Shown: one piece after another, positions 41,248 to 44,000 of the stretch | How the letters are laid out: each line of letters starts with the position of its first letter | Position numbering within the stretch: the stretch's first letter is position 1 | NCBI RefSeq assembly: GCF_964340395.1 | Contig: NC_135549.1 | Coordinates: forward strand, 16,268,342 to 16,332,341 | Reading direction: 5' to 3' | Length of the DNA: 64,000 bases | Source: Glandiceps talaboti | Taxonomy: Eukaryota > Hemichordata > Enteropneusta > Spengelidae | Translations under genes and position numbers: made by a program | The notes under the pieces: generated by a model | What the model was told of the DNA's origin: nothing | What the model saw: the letters and a program-made list of their open reading frames with translations, nothing else | The model's database searches: none

Positions 41248-42414
41248 CCTACCTACCTACCTACCTACCTACCTACCTACCTACCTACCTACATACATAC
41301 ATACATACATACATACATACATACATGGATGCACAGATCACATTCCTATTATACTAAGGTTCCTGCTGGGCTGTGCTCATTTGATAAGAAAGTAATAAAA
41401 TTTTCCAGAATTCATCAAATTCAGAAATGTTTGTTGTCCGGCTGTGACAGCAATAAGATGGCTATCCCATATCCATTTCATACACAGCCCAGAAGTCAAT
41501 TCAAAATCCATCCATCATCCAAATTCTAATAATAAATATGTCATTTTTCTATCCCCCCAAAAAATATATTCACCACTTAAATGAATAATAAAGAAGACTT
41601 TAATTTTTGCATCAAAGTGTTTGAAATATTTGACAAAATTACTGAAAACTAACAATTTGTTAAATTTGGTCCAGAAATATTGATATGAGAGTAAACATTT
41701 TAAAATTCTATGAGGCATATCATTTATTGCCATATTTGTTACTTTGTCTGTTAATTTTCTGTTTAAATTGATGCTCGACGACAAAAACAGTTTCATTTGA
41801 GTGAGTCTGGTGCATATAACGATGTATTATTAGAAGTAGGATTAATGATTGTGTTTATATGCCATTATGAAGACTAGACTCTTAGTTTCAACATCCCATA
41901 TTGTATAATTATATTGTTATTTATGGACTCTCATGATGCCATTAAAAAAATGCAAGTCATGTTTTATATATAATAAAGCCTCCTGCATTTTCTTTGAAGT
42001 TGGCATTTTTTTTATATCATTATTCTGAATGGGGATTTCCATTTGTCTAGTAAAGGCCGACTTCTGATTAATTTAAGGATTAATTCCCGATGTGAAAAAC
42101 AGTTGTTTGGCACAGCTATCGGAAAAAGTTGGTCCAGAATAAAAGAATGGTCCTCTATAGTCAGTAACAACCCCTAGTGTAGCAATGGTTTATCCCATTT
42201 ATGACATAACAACCTCTAGTGTAGGATTAATGGTTTATTCTATTTTATAACAGCCCCTGTGCAGGAATGGTTTATTCCATTTATGATGAAATCGATTTCA
42301 AATAAATATGAGAGTTCTTGACAACATTGCTGGTGTATATAAACATGAATTGATAATACTTACACATCAATCAGAATCATCATGTCTTTAGGAGATGCCA
42401 CTGCCTGGATATAC
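3561..42414 (-). CDS. CACNA2D1: Voltage-gated calcium channel alpha-2/delta subunit, 33 exons, 5' end missing
   Basis: This gene encodes the extracellular, membrane-anchored alpha-2/delta subunit that traffics and stabilises high-voltage-activated calcium channels. Thirty-three exons (X1-X33, listed separately) chain in phase to a TGA. They hold 2671 nt and about 889 residues, against roughly 860 for the same part of human alpha-2/delta-1. Visible hallmarks are the VWA metal site D-V-S-G-S with a later LTDGGG, the Cache segment NGYILIHP, the cytoplasm-excluded Cys pairs MACANKG and DCDCPD (equivalent to the reported alpha-2 to delta disulfide), DGPNPCD/PRYRKR near the end, and a hydrophobic tail. 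About 13 N-glycosylation sequons are present. The C-terminal motifs resemble vertebrate types 1 and 2 more than 3 and 4, so this may be the unduplicated invertebrate ortholog. The first ~240 residues were not located. The symbol is by family similarity, not proven orthology. Confidence 0.95.
4546..4662 (-). CDS. CACNA2D1: Alpha-2/delta exon X32: DGPNPCD/PRYRKR motif
   Basis: Thirty-nine phase-0 codons read CEYNTSLTVSLLDGPNPCDL, then SRKPRYRKRSEHCYSFHED. The human protein has DGPNPCDMVKQPRYRKG. An AG seven codons from the DGPN motif (ctactag) is an alternative acceptor, but it would need a different donor phase. The acceptor used is ttttgcag and the donor GAT|gtaagt. Confidence 0.95.
4748..5105. 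mobile_element. Foldback element with two 143-bp arms
   Basis: The left arm (4748-4890) and right arm (4963-5105) are reverse complements with roughly 80% identity by eye, separated by 72 bp. Both ends carry ttaaagtggccatatggatg. TTAA occurs at both extremes and could be part of the arm or a TTAA target duplication as for piggyBac-type elements. It lies in the X31-X32 intron. The overlapping ORFs on both strands are mirror images of each other and not genes. Confidence 0.75.
5507..5529. repeat. Poly-C tract (23 nt)
   Basis: An uninterrupted run of 23 C lies in the X31-X32 intron, close to the downstream side of X31. Confidence 0.95.
5626..5746 (-). CDS. CACNA2D1: Alpha-2/delta exon X31: delta, DCDC motif
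   Basis: It completes Arg and reads EWSTSKVPGTNLMLVVAEPD, then CDCPDMPVLQAPERDILYCH. The human counterpart is [20 protein letters not shown]. One Cys of DCDC corresponds to the delta cysteine paired with alpha-2. The acceptor is ttttatctacag. The donor CAT|gtgata was chosen by phase and is the least certain boundary. Confidence 0.88.
6049..6129. repeat. (GAT)n microsatellite
   Basis: A tract of GAT/GGT trinucleotides, pure towards its right half, in the intron between X30 and X31. Confidence 0.95.
6162..6279 (-). CDS. CACNA2D1: Alpha-2/delta exon X30: start of delta-like segment
   Basis: It completes Val and reads DAQEAAEENVSCIKLEKQFY, then FGQLEYHYDTLVCTNNCT plus AG of Arg. Human has SCITEQTQYFFDN and LDCGNCSR. 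The alpha-2/delta proteolytic cleavage in mammals lies shortly N-terminal to this part; the linker here looks shorter. The acceptor is cttatcattag and the donor AG|gtaagt. Confidence 0.94.
7048..7372 (-). repeat. Dispersed repeat family B, copy 1
   Basis: On the minus strand this aligns with 52996-53389 and 38726-38988. Shared blocks are agtgttctct, cactcctgtggcacggggttctgtt-like, tatgtttatctgaaacaac and ttttcagtattgcac. Copies are diverged by indels. The ORFs here on both strands belong to the repeat. Confidence 0.65.
7459..7517 (-). CDS. CACNA2D1: Alpha-2/delta exon X29: hydrophobic segment before delta
   Basis: It completes Trp and reads AYVQYSLYNLLYSSWSSTT plus G of Val, parallel to human SILQQFLLSLTF and the alpha-2/delta-2 segment LYGLIYHSWF. 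The acceptor is ttatttacag and the donor G|gtatga. The other possible frame hits a stop at the X30 join. Confidence 0.9.
8024..8082 (-). CDS. CACNA2D1: Alpha-2/delta exon X28: NWWAT motif
   Basis: It reads PSLSFPEALTLNWWATKAS plus TG of Trp, matching human PSVADILQIGWWATAAAW. The acceptor is actttttag and the donor TG|gtgagt. Without this exon the flanking phases clash, which independently supports it. Confidence 0.94.
8366..8447 (-). CDS. CACNA2D1: Alpha-2/delta exon X27: FDYQ motif
   Basis: It completes Lys and reads VESFDYQASCPKLEEKQTTA then SGRSIHV, matching human SYDYQSVCEPG and HRSAYV. The acceptor is aatttctttcag and the donor GTT|gtaagt. The exon ends in phase 0. Confidence 0.94.
8448..9353. 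other. Intron X26-X27, nothing coding
   Basis: This GT- and T-rich intron (8510-9180) has no similarity I recognise. It has a single run of thymines near 8995-9002 and no tandem repeats of note. Confidence 0.5.
9354..9424 (-). CDS. CACNA2D1: Alpha-2/delta exon X26
   Basis: It reads VGAFFGLIEGNIMNDMLNKT then VFE plus AA of Lys, matching human [20 protein letters not shown]. The sequon NKT is present. The acceptor is cttttcag and the donor AA|gtaagt. Confidence 0.94.
9873..9944 (-). CDS. CACNA2D1: Alpha-2/delta exon X25: second Cache DNGG motif
   Basis: Twenty-four phase-0 codons read DLNCYLLDNGGFIVGTNQDM then YKHH. It matches human [20 protein letters not shown]. The acceptor is ctgttacag and the donor CAT|gtgagt. 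Confidence 0.95.
10121..10162 (-). CDS. CACNA2D1: Alpha-2/delta exon X24: 42-nt Cys-rich exon
   Basis: Fourteen phase-0 codons read CPYEGDCERSCADE, with three cysteines, matching human CAGPVCDCKRNSDVMD. The acceptor is cttttcag and the donor GAG|gtttgt, which is weak, but the protein match and phase are good. It follows a 4.4-kb intron. Confidence 0.88.
11501..11552. repeat. Perfect 38-bp hairpin with 7-bp flanking direct repeats
   Basis: An 18-nt arm (catggatgtattagtgat, 11508-11525), a 2-nt loop and an exact reverse-complement arm (11528-11545) are bounded on both sides by gtcagtg (11501-11507 and 11546-11552). Just upstream is a three-copy 7-nt array (gaacacg). The layout resembles an insertion with a target-site duplication. 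Confidence 0.8.
11700..12450. other. CpG-enriched stretch inside an intron
   Basis: CG dinucleotides are visibly much denser here than in the neighbouring AT-rich sequence, for example aacgtggccgggcgaacgcc. A TGATTGGCT (inverted CCAAT box) is at about 11992-12000. Both strands have open frames of about 70 residues without recognised similarity. It may be an internal promoter, a degenerate transposon or a recent insertion. Confidence 0.4.
13100..13430. repeat. Two-copy ~155-bp tandem repeat
   Basis: Two units share aaaaaatcataaaaaat, ttgacatgaacaaatct-like text, a C-rich cluster, and acaccaaatatc followed by a gactt/gact motif. The units differ by substitutions. It is probably a piece of a dispersed repeat. 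Confidence 0.5.
14171..14342. mobile_element. hAT-type MITE, 172 bp
   Basis: Termini CAGTGTGTCC and GGGCACACTG are inverted copies (9 of 10). The flanking octamers gtgtggac and gtatggac match at 7 of 8 positions, as expected for the 8-bp target duplication of hAT elements, whose ends typically start CAG. The interior repeats gacgcacca and caaaatttgg. There is no transposase frame. Confidence 0.75.
14533..14684 (-). CDS. CACNA2D1: Alpha-2/delta exon X23
   Basis: The longest exon seen completes Gly and begins QFYMGNDTSNGMTIKASKAV, then RLDNDIPPAVIAAYLLEEDF, ending IDITLD. It matches human [20 protein letters not shown] and VVGIKID. The sequon NDT is present. The acceptor is actccacag, preceded by a 20-nt poly-T tract, and the donor is GAC|gtaaga. 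hAT-like MITEs lie in both adjoining introns. Confidence 0.94.
14685..15386. other. Intron X22-X23 with a poly-A tract and a hAT MITE
   Basis: A run of about 20 A (plus strand, 14694-14713) forms the pyrimidine tract upstream of the X23 acceptor on the gene strand. The rest is the MITE at 14910-15104 plus anonymous AT-rich sequence. Confidence 0.7.
14910..15104. mobile_element. hAT-type MITE, 195 bp, perfect 8-bp duplication
   Basis: Terminal inverted repeats CAGGGGTGAACAAATC (14910-14925) and its exact reverse complement (15089-15104) are flanked by identical octamers catctggg (14902-14909 and 15105-15112). TIRs starting CAGGGGT with an 8-bp duplication are diagnostic of hAT superfamily elements. 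The interior is only about 160 bp, includes a ctggtccg-a-cggaccag palindrome, and encodes nothing. The perfect duplication suggests a fairly recent insertion. Confidence 0.92.
15387..15505 (-). CDS. CACNA2D1: Alpha-2/delta exon X22: YYxRSL motif
   Basis: It completes Glu and reads AASKLTQTEMKLLRDPWEQD, then YYERSLFTDKYTISVPYNT plus G of Gly. Human has ...[20 protein letters not shown] and TAPY. The acceptor is gacattacag and the donor G|gtaagt. A hAT-type MITE lies in the downstream intron. Confidence 0.94.
15506..16578. other. Intron X21-X22
   Basis: No exon was found. At about 16066-16210 a short degenerate tandem repeat carries gcatttgcaggtga-like and cagccggtgacatatt-like units. Confidence 0.5.
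16579..16641 (-). CDS. CACNA2D1: Alpha-2/delta exon X21: GGxTRxYP motif
   Basis: It completes Ser and reads MEVEMVMVGTVGGLTRIYPR plus GA of Glu, matching human VVTDGGITRVYPKE. The acceptor is tattgacag and the donor GA|gtaagt. Confidence 0.94.
17325..17433 (-). CDS. CACNA2D1: Alpha-2/delta exon X20
   Basis: It completes Cys and reads DEEMAKRTLFDLQVTSDLES, then EWWAENIEASSNDPL plus TC of Ser. It matches human [20 protein letters not shown]. The acceptor is tttatgtag and the donor TC|gtaagt. A perfect 15-bp hairpin lies 163 bp upstream of the acceptor. Confidence 0.93.
17596..17632. repeat. Perfect 15-bp hairpin
   Basis: tttcagattgtatct and its exact reverse complement agatacaatctgaaa are separated by a 7-nt loop. 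It lies in the intron upstream of the X20 acceptor. Confidence 0.75.
18177..18277 (-). CDS. CACNA2D1: Alpha-2/delta exon X19
   Basis: It completes Trp and reads QFCRGQDNNDTTEAVLQHLR, then SYFETEGAPVPEG plus T of Cys. Human has DYCNDL and DNNTEFLLNF at the same places, and a Cys closes both. The acceptor is tatgctttcag and the donor T|gtaagt. Confidence 0.93.
18568..18622 (-). CDS. CACNA2D1: Alpha-2/delta exon X18
   Basis: It completes Arg and reads RSENLMRPNNSLILFAP plus TG of Trp. Human has LKPDNFEESGYTFIAPR at this place. The sequon NNS is present. The acceptor is cttcatag and the donor TG|gtaagt. Confidence 0.9.
19444..19511 (-). CDS. CACNA2D1: Alpha-2/delta exon X17
   Basis: It completes Ser and reads MAIALPSFNLWVMNIKDTDF then ED plus one base of Arg, matching human LALVLPTYSFYYIKAKLEE. 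The acceptor is cttttacag and the donor A|gtaagt. Confidence 0.93.
19681..19833. repeat. (ACAT)n and (AC)n compound microsatellite
   Basis: Long runs of acat/atac repeats followed by ac repeats fall in the intron between X16 and X17. They create spurious Tyr/Ile/His-rich and Val/Cys/Met-rich ORFs on both strands. Confidence 0.97.
19870..19931 (-). CDS. CACNA2D1: Alpha-2/delta exon X16
   Basis: It reads RYVFKVNMTYAHQFIENTSF plus two bases of Ser, matching human [20 protein letters not shown]. Two sequons (NMT and NTS) are present. The acceptor is ctcttacag and the donor AG|gttagt. A long (ACAT)n/(AC)n microsatellite ends about 40 bp downstream of its donor. Confidence 0.92.
20591..20677 (-). 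CDS. CACNA2D1: Alpha-2/delta exon X15
   Basis: Twenty-nine phase-0 codons begin LRRDMIDEIKDTRVVETLHR and end GEGQIE. Human alpha-2/delta-2 has IRRSMIDGNKG and TLVKS here. The acceptor is atttgatctag and the donor GAG|gtgagg. The long satellite array lies in the intron just upstream. Confidence 0.93.
20678..22275. other. Intron X14-X15, mostly satellite
   Basis: About 1.1 kb of this 1.6-kb intron is the tandem array at 20935-22070. The remainder is AT-rich, with a (ctttac)-like run near 20880-20908. Confidence 0.8.
20935..22070. repeat. Minisatellite array, period 67 bp with a 74-bp variant
   Basis: About 16-17 units share cacaatacacatttaaattg, ccaagtgttaagctatttct and ctggactggacagtcat. Short (about 67 bp, with ttaagctatttc) and long (about 74 bp, with ttactactatagctacttc) units alternate in the left half, and the right half is nearly all short. 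The unit is not a multiple of three, so the 60-140 residue ORFs over it are artefacts. Confidence 0.95.
22276..22347 (-). CDS. CACNA2D1: Alpha-2/delta exon X14
   Basis: Twenty-four phase-0 codons read LGYLIEPPNVDFLEVELDAP then GKDE, matching human EPVTLDFLDAELEND. The acceptor is ggtcaacag and the donor GAG|gtttgg, which is weak, but the join with X15 is well conserved. Confidence 0.92.
22348..26454. other. 4.1-kb intron X13-X14
   Basis: No exon with protein similarity was recognised. A possible 12-nt phase-0 microexon at 25355-25366 (GPFR) has a strong pyrimidine tract and acceptor but a weak donor. No repeat arrays were seen. Confidence 0.5.
26455..26529 (-). CDS. CACNA2D1: Alpha-2/delta exon X13: Cache NGY motif
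   Basis: Twenty-five phase-0 codons read LGPVSYAFGINSNGYILIHP then RLKGQ. The human counterpart holds YYFAIDPNGYVLLHPNL. The acceptor is cttatttcag and the donor CAG|gtaggc. The next human segment (about 25 residues, alternatively spliced in mammals) is shorter here. Confidence 0.95.
26903..27200. repeat. Tandem duplication, two ~150-bp copies
   Basis: Both copies share gaagccagttatatat, ggtagttcaaccca, acttcatg.aata, catacatgagtt and accaattttctt. The second begins near 27058. They differ by small indels. It lies in the intron between X12 and X13. Confidence 0.75.
27521..27908. mobile_element. MITE family C, copy 1
   Basis: The body is close to the element at 38014-38384. Inverted ends read ttgtgtggttccg and cggaaccacacaa. 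Shared interior blocks are taggtggggtaggtagattt, cagattggaagaacagtttt and tttagggtcagcagtgaaaa. The outermost bases are eroded and no target duplication is clear. Confidence 0.8.
28046..28092. repeat. (ACAAC)n microsatellite, short
   Basis: Nine pentanucleotide units, the same motif as the longer array at 45818-46050. Confidence 0.95.
28645..29078. repeat. Minisatellite, period about 42 bp
   Basis: Ten copies of gcagatggcaaagattgaaa followed by tctgat and gttaaagttacact-like text start at about 28658, 28702, 28745, 28786, 28826, 28870, 28910, 28951, 28993 and 29036. It ends about 270 bp on the 3' side (gene sense) of microexon X12. Confidence 0.9.
29350..29376 (-). CDS. CACNA2D1: Alpha-2/delta exon X12: probable 27-nt cassette microexon
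   Basis: Nine codons, HALESDTKT, are bounded by a pyrimidine-rich acceptor (gtctacctccag) and a consensus donor ACA|gtaagt. The exon is phase 0 on both sides, so including or skipping it keeps the frame. X11 (ending HYK) joined directly to X13 (LGPVSY) already aligns gap-free with human alpha-2/delta-1 and -2, so these nine residues are an insertion, most simply an alternative exon. It could also be a chance pair of splice sites. Confidence 0.6.
29875..30122. repeat. (GTCT)n microsatellite blocks
   Basis: Three blocks of gtct repeats are separated by copies of gtgtatgtatgtctatgttt and gagtgtcac, so the microsatellite itself has been duplicated as a larger unit. It lies in the X11-X12 intron. 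Confidence 0.95.
30602..30676 (-). CDS. CACNA2D1: Alpha-2/delta exon X11: Cache
   Basis: Twenty-five phase-0 codons read NQQMLGVTGTDVTIADMEEL then IPHYK, matching human [20 protein letters not shown]. The conserved Asp in GTDV corresponds to a pocket residue of alpha-2/delta-1. The acceptor is cttaacag and the donor AAG|gtatgc. Confidence 0.95.
30690..31230. repeat. Degenerate ~35-45 bp tandem repeat with C tracts
   Basis: Repeated text such as tgtacaacaactcagc, actataggtcccc and acaacccagca with variable spacing begins 15 bp upstream (gene sense) of X11. It contains C runs at 30734-30749 and about 30826-30847. Confidence 0.75.
31615..31950. repeat. Dispersed repeat with 'tttatatagcattttcccac' and 'ctcaaagtgctttacaat'
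   Basis: Text such as tcaaagtgctttacaatta and the later aaacctgtaacctggccagt and actctaaccattcaaccatc resembles a repeat seen widely in marine animal genomes. I recognise the pattern from general knowledge but cannot name the family. No ORF. Confidence 0.45.
33544..33588 (-). CDS. CACNA2D1: Alpha-2/delta exon X10: short 45-nt exon
   Basis: Fifteen phase-0 codons read SNSTRLYGNDTNTWK. They fall where human has GQFENKTNLK, so the exon is probably constitutive although it could be skipped without a frameshift. Two sequons (NST and NDT) sit in 15 residues. The acceptor is gttcttaaag and the donor AAG|gtaggc. Confidence 0.85.
33589..34203. other. Intron X9-X10
   Basis: An adenine-rich purine tract on the plus strand (33600-33760, gaaatgaaaa-like) gives a T/C-rich gene-strand sequence that may act as an extended pyrimidine tract before X10. 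No exon. Confidence 0.5.
34204..34266 (-). CDS. CACNA2D1: Alpha-2/delta exon X9: Cache
   Basis: Twenty-one codons in phase 0 read GLGMMTTVTLPVYNRTTVTT then D, matching human GLVITGTLPVFNIT. The sequon NRT is present. The acceptor is gatgacag and the donor GAT|gtaagt. Confidence 0.93.
34443..34526 (-). CDS. CACNA2D1: Alpha-2/delta exon X8: Cache strand with YLDA
   Basis: Twenty-eight codons in phase 0 read NYVKVLSRPMALNRARNFQW then SNIYLDAM. The human equivalent contains VLGRPMVL and WTNVYLDALEL. The Tyr and Asp of YLDA lie in the gabapentinoid/amino-acid pocket described for alpha-2/delta-1 and are kept; the following Leu is Met. The acceptor is gtttcccccag and the donor ATG|gtaagt. Confidence 0.95.
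34527..35343. other. Intron X7-X8
   Basis: The intron contains the family A inverted-repeat element (34689-34820) and otherwise unremarkable sequence. Confidence 0.5.
34689..34820. repeat. Short inverted-repeat element, family A copy 2
   Basis: Arms of about 30 nt (tatttttcttcattcagcc, and its inverted partner ending in actgaatgaagacaaatat) enclose gccaaggaaaatatcagtga, shared with 342-446. It is about 25 nt longer than copy 1 in the core. It lies in the X7-X8 intron. Confidence 0.6.
35344..35393 (-). CDS. CACNA2D1: Alpha-2/delta exon X7: VWA end
   Basis: It completes Gly and reads YFTRIPAVGAIRLDTL, matching human YYYEIPSIGAIRINTQ. The acceptor is ctcattacag and the donor TTG|gtaaga. The exon ends in phase 0. 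Confidence 0.93.
35578..35594. repeat. Poly-C tract (17 nt)
   Basis: A run of 17 C in the X6-X7 intron. Confidence 0.95.
35670..35748 (-). CDS. CACNA2D1: Alpha-2/delta exon X6: VWA with conserved Cys
   Basis: It reads VRVFTYVVGPQVSTTDGVKY then MACANK plus one base of Gly, matching human VRVFTFSVG and MACENKG. The Cys in MACANK corresponds to the alpha-2 cysteine reported to form the disulfide with delta. The acceptor is tatttgacag and the donor G|gtagct. The donor lacks the full consensus, but the phase fits X7. Confidence 0.93.
36146..36524. mobile_element. Foldback element, two ~160-bp arms
   Basis: The left arm (36146-36306) begins gctacaactgctgacatcag. The right arm (36363-36524) is its reverse complement with about 80% identity by eye; examples are gaattggattaata and tatggcctcttta in both. 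The loop is 56 bp. It ends 122 bp from X5 in the following intron. Confidence 0.8.
36647..36778 (-). CDS. CACNA2D1: Alpha-2/delta exon X5: VWA core strand with LTDGG
   Basis: Forty-four codons in phase 0 begin FEKSEPYLTTNQGASCNK and continue VIMVLTDGGGQKPAKIFQKY. The Asp of LTDGG is the third metal-site element of VWA folds (human LFTDGG). The acceptor is cttgtgtag and the donor GAT|gtgagt. A 379-bp foldback element ends 122 bp downstream in the following intron. Confidence 0.95.
36779..37482. other. Intron X4-X5
   Basis: Apart from the 115-bp foldback at 37181-37295 nothing is recognised. Confidence 0.5.
37181..37295. repeat. 115-bp foldback hairpin
   Basis: Outer arms tggctattgctttaatggga and its inverted partner (ending taaagcaatagcta) plus inner arms aacaagataactttattgt and acaataacagatatcttgtt form a nearly continuous stem with a short loop. 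Confidence 0.7.
37483..37572 (-). CDS. CACNA2D1: Alpha-2/delta exon X4: VWA
   Basis: Thirty codons in phase 0 read ILKEQIKQLTDNGIARFDVG then FTFAFEEFLK. They match the human segment that ends in GFSFAFEQL. The human TDYKKG loop is ARFDVG here. The acceptor is ctattttgcag and the donor AAA|gtaagt. Confidence 0.94.
37573..38538. other. Intron X3-X4 containing a MITE
   Basis: About 370 bp of the 966-bp intron is the family C MITE; the rest is anonymous. Confidence 0.6.
38014..38384. mobile_element. MITE family C, copy 2, with intact ends
   Basis: Inverted ends start GGCCTAGTAAAAAAACTGTG and finish in the reverse complement GGCCTAAAAAAATAATTGTT. TCA flanks both sides (38011-38013 and 38385-38387), suggesting a 3-bp target duplication. 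The interior matches 27521-27908. It has no coding capacity. The superfamily is uncertain; a 3-bp duplication would suit PIF/Harbinger or CACTA. Confidence 0.8.
38539..38607 (-). CDS. CACNA2D1: Alpha-2/delta exon X3: VWA
   Basis: Twenty-three codons in phase 0 read FNESALLISCFETFVQANER then NKN, matching human [20 protein letters not shown]. The exon carries a conserved Cys and a potential sequon NES. The acceptor is gttttttacag and the donor AAT|gtaagt. Confidence 0.94.
38726..38988 (+). repeat. Dispersed repeat family B, copy 2
   Basis: Aligned with 53096-53389 over tatccgaaacaacaa, tttccgtaaaa, gtcctcatttgcatgc, gtattgcactgcagtg, and gtaatctctggtacatatgt. It is located in the X2-X3 intron in opposite orientation to copy 1. 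Confidence 0.8.
39316..39415 (-). CDS. CACNA2D1: Alpha-2/delta exon X2: VWA, MIDAS serines
   Basis: It completes Val and continues SGSVHGLVLELIRSSAVS, then LIDTLGENDFVNVVS. Together with X1 this gives D-V-S-G-S, an intact MIDAS metal-coordination motif. It aligns with human [20 protein letters not shown] and DDDFVNVAS. The acceptor is atactag and the donor TCT|gtaagt. The exon ends in phase 0. Confidence 0.95.
39741..39762. repeat. Poly-G tract (22 nt)
   Basis: An uninterrupted run of 22 G. Confidence 0.95.
40130..40640 (-). repeat. 93-bp minisatellite keeping a 31-residue frame
   Basis: Six units (starts at about 40154, 40248, 40341, 40434, 40517 and 40606) share cgtctgctcatcctctccca and gaaagtg, aatattctgatac, taaattattttgaatgta and gaaaacatggagggtattca. 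Four units are 93-94 bp and the last two are shortened. On the minus strand a 112-residue frame repeats FWERMSRRQVEYPPCFLYIQ. It has no splice link to the gene and is probably a consequence of the unit length. Confidence 0.9.
41170..41325. repeat. (AC)n-(CTAC)n-(ATAC)n compound microsatellite
   Basis: About 60 bp of ac, then ctac, then atac repeats, giving artefactual Thr/His/Tyr or Cys/Val ORFs. Confidence 0.97.
42160..42285. repeat. Short tandem repeat, ~45-55 bp, three copies
   Basis: Units share gtaacaacccctagtgta, aatggtttat and cccatttatgac. It lies about 80 bp downstream of X1. Confidence 0.7.
42364..42414 (-). CDS. CACNA2D1: Alpha-2/delta exon X1: entry to VWA domain
   Basis: The exon begins with one base completing a Trp codon, then reads YIQAVASPKDMMILIDV and ends with two bases of Val (split codon). 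Human alpha-2/delta-1 has YIQGAASPKDMLILVDV at this place. The Asp near the end is the first residue of the DxSxS metal site. The acceptor is ccatccag and the donor is gtaagt. The preceding exon should end in ...RRRPW with a TG split; no such sequence was found upstream in the window. Confidence 0.93.
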
Positions 42415-42559
42415 CTGGATGGAATGAGATAAAGAAACACAGGTATTAAAATGTGGAGTGATTTCAACTTTGATATCGGCAGTGTTTGTAGGTGTTGTTG
42501 TACTGAGTGGTCCAATTTATTTGTCTTGTGTCAGGTATGCCGTCATTGTTATAGAGTTT

Positions 42560-42770
42560 CTGTTTGTAAGATATCTGTGTTCAGTTGTTGGACCATTCAC
42601 TGAGTTGTAACAGTTCAGTGAAATAGGGTATAATAGATAAGATATCTGTACTCAGCTGTTGGACCATTCACTGAGTTGTAACAGTTCAGTGAAATAGGGT
42701 ATAATACACAATATATCTGTGTTCAGTTGTTGGACCATTCACTGAGTTGTAACAGTTCAGTGAAATAAGT
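42560..42770. repeat. 70-bp tandem repeat, three copies
   Basis: gttggaccattcactgagtt, gtaacagttcagtgaaat and agggtataat recur at about 42588, 42658 and 42729. Confidence 0.9.
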
Positions 42771-42844
42771 TGTAGCTGTATTTGCAGTTGTGGGATCATT
42801 TGTGTATCATAAGACTTCAGTGACAATAGGTCGTAGGTCTGTGT

Positions 42845-42935
42845 ATGTGTGTGTGATAAACATCTGTATTTGCATGCACATACACACACACACACACATG
42901 CACGCACACATGTGTGCATGTACACATGTATGTGT
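42845..42935. repeat. (AC)n/(GT)n microsatellite
   Basis: Alternating ac and gt blocks including acacacacacacacatgcac. Confidence 0.9.
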
Positions 42936-43699
42936 GTTATATATGTGTATGTGGCTGTGGCTGTGGGTGAGTGAGACACATATGGACATTGGTCAGTGAT
43001 TTTTGTAAATTACACATTAAAGTCCATGACAATATAAACAGTATGGGTTAATCACAGTCAGTTACATGTAGACTGAATACCATCACTATTACATGACTTT
43101 AGTAAATATGAGTAAATGGTGTCTAAGGGGCTTAGAGGGGCTTTACCACGGTATGGTGTGTTAATTGTCCACTATGTTAATTCACCATTCTCTGAAACAC
43201 ATATATGGCTGGATATTCAAGTACCAAACAACAAATTCTGTAATTCTAATAAAATAGAAAAAATTTAATTTTTTGACATACGATTGTCATCTATGAAGAA
43301 GTTTGAAATTTTCCACTGAGCTGCTTAAGTTGTCTATAGCTGCAAACTTAGATACATGATTTCATCTCAGACTTCAATTTTCTTCAGTTTCTATATGTAC
43401 TTGACAATTCGTAATGACAGCATGAATTTTCAGATCTCAACCATAGAAGAAGTGAACTTACAACAACCTGGTAACTTTAGCGCTAACACAATTCTCCAAT
43501 TTAAAAATACTTGGTTTTTATCATTAAGTTTAACACAATAGTTATGAGTGTTTTCATACTTTCATTAATTCACCAAAGTTGAATTTATTTTCATTCATTT
43601 GAATATGAATCACAGGTGATATGACTCTGTGCATTTTGTTAAATACTGGCAATTATCAATTTTATATTTCAATTACAAATAATTCTTCATTCTTTCATT

Positions 43700-44000
43700 C
43701 ACTTTAATATGTTCAGGTGATACAACTCTGTTTGTGTACAAATAGATTTGACTAAAGATTATAAACATGGAAATAGATACCGTTTTAATTTCAAAAATAA
43801 CAATAACAATTATCAAATATCATATTTCAAGTACAAATAATTCTCCTCACTTAAATATGTTCAGGTGATACAACTCTGTTTGTGTACAAATAGATTTGAC
43901 TATAAAAGATTATAAACATGGAAATAGATACCGTTTAAATTTCAAAAATAACAATGACAATTATCAAATATCATATTTCAAGTACAAATTCTTTCACTTG
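43700..44000. repeat. ~148-bp tandem repeat, two copies
   Basis: ttcaggtgatacaactctgt, gtacaaatagatttgacta, gattataaacatggaaatag and ataccgttt recur at about 43713 and 43860; a weaker third copy precedes near 43610. Confidence 0.85.

Larger units (their letters stand above)
39416..42363. other. 2.9-kb intron X1-X2
   Basis: The intron includes a 22-nt poly-G (39741-39762), the 93-bp tandem array, a large compound microsatellite (41170-41325) and a three-copy repeat at 42160-42285. No exon. Confidence 0.6.

Noticed and set aside
41059-41395. His/Thr/Tyr-rich and Cys/Val-rich ORFs
   Set aside because: Compound microsatellite translation.
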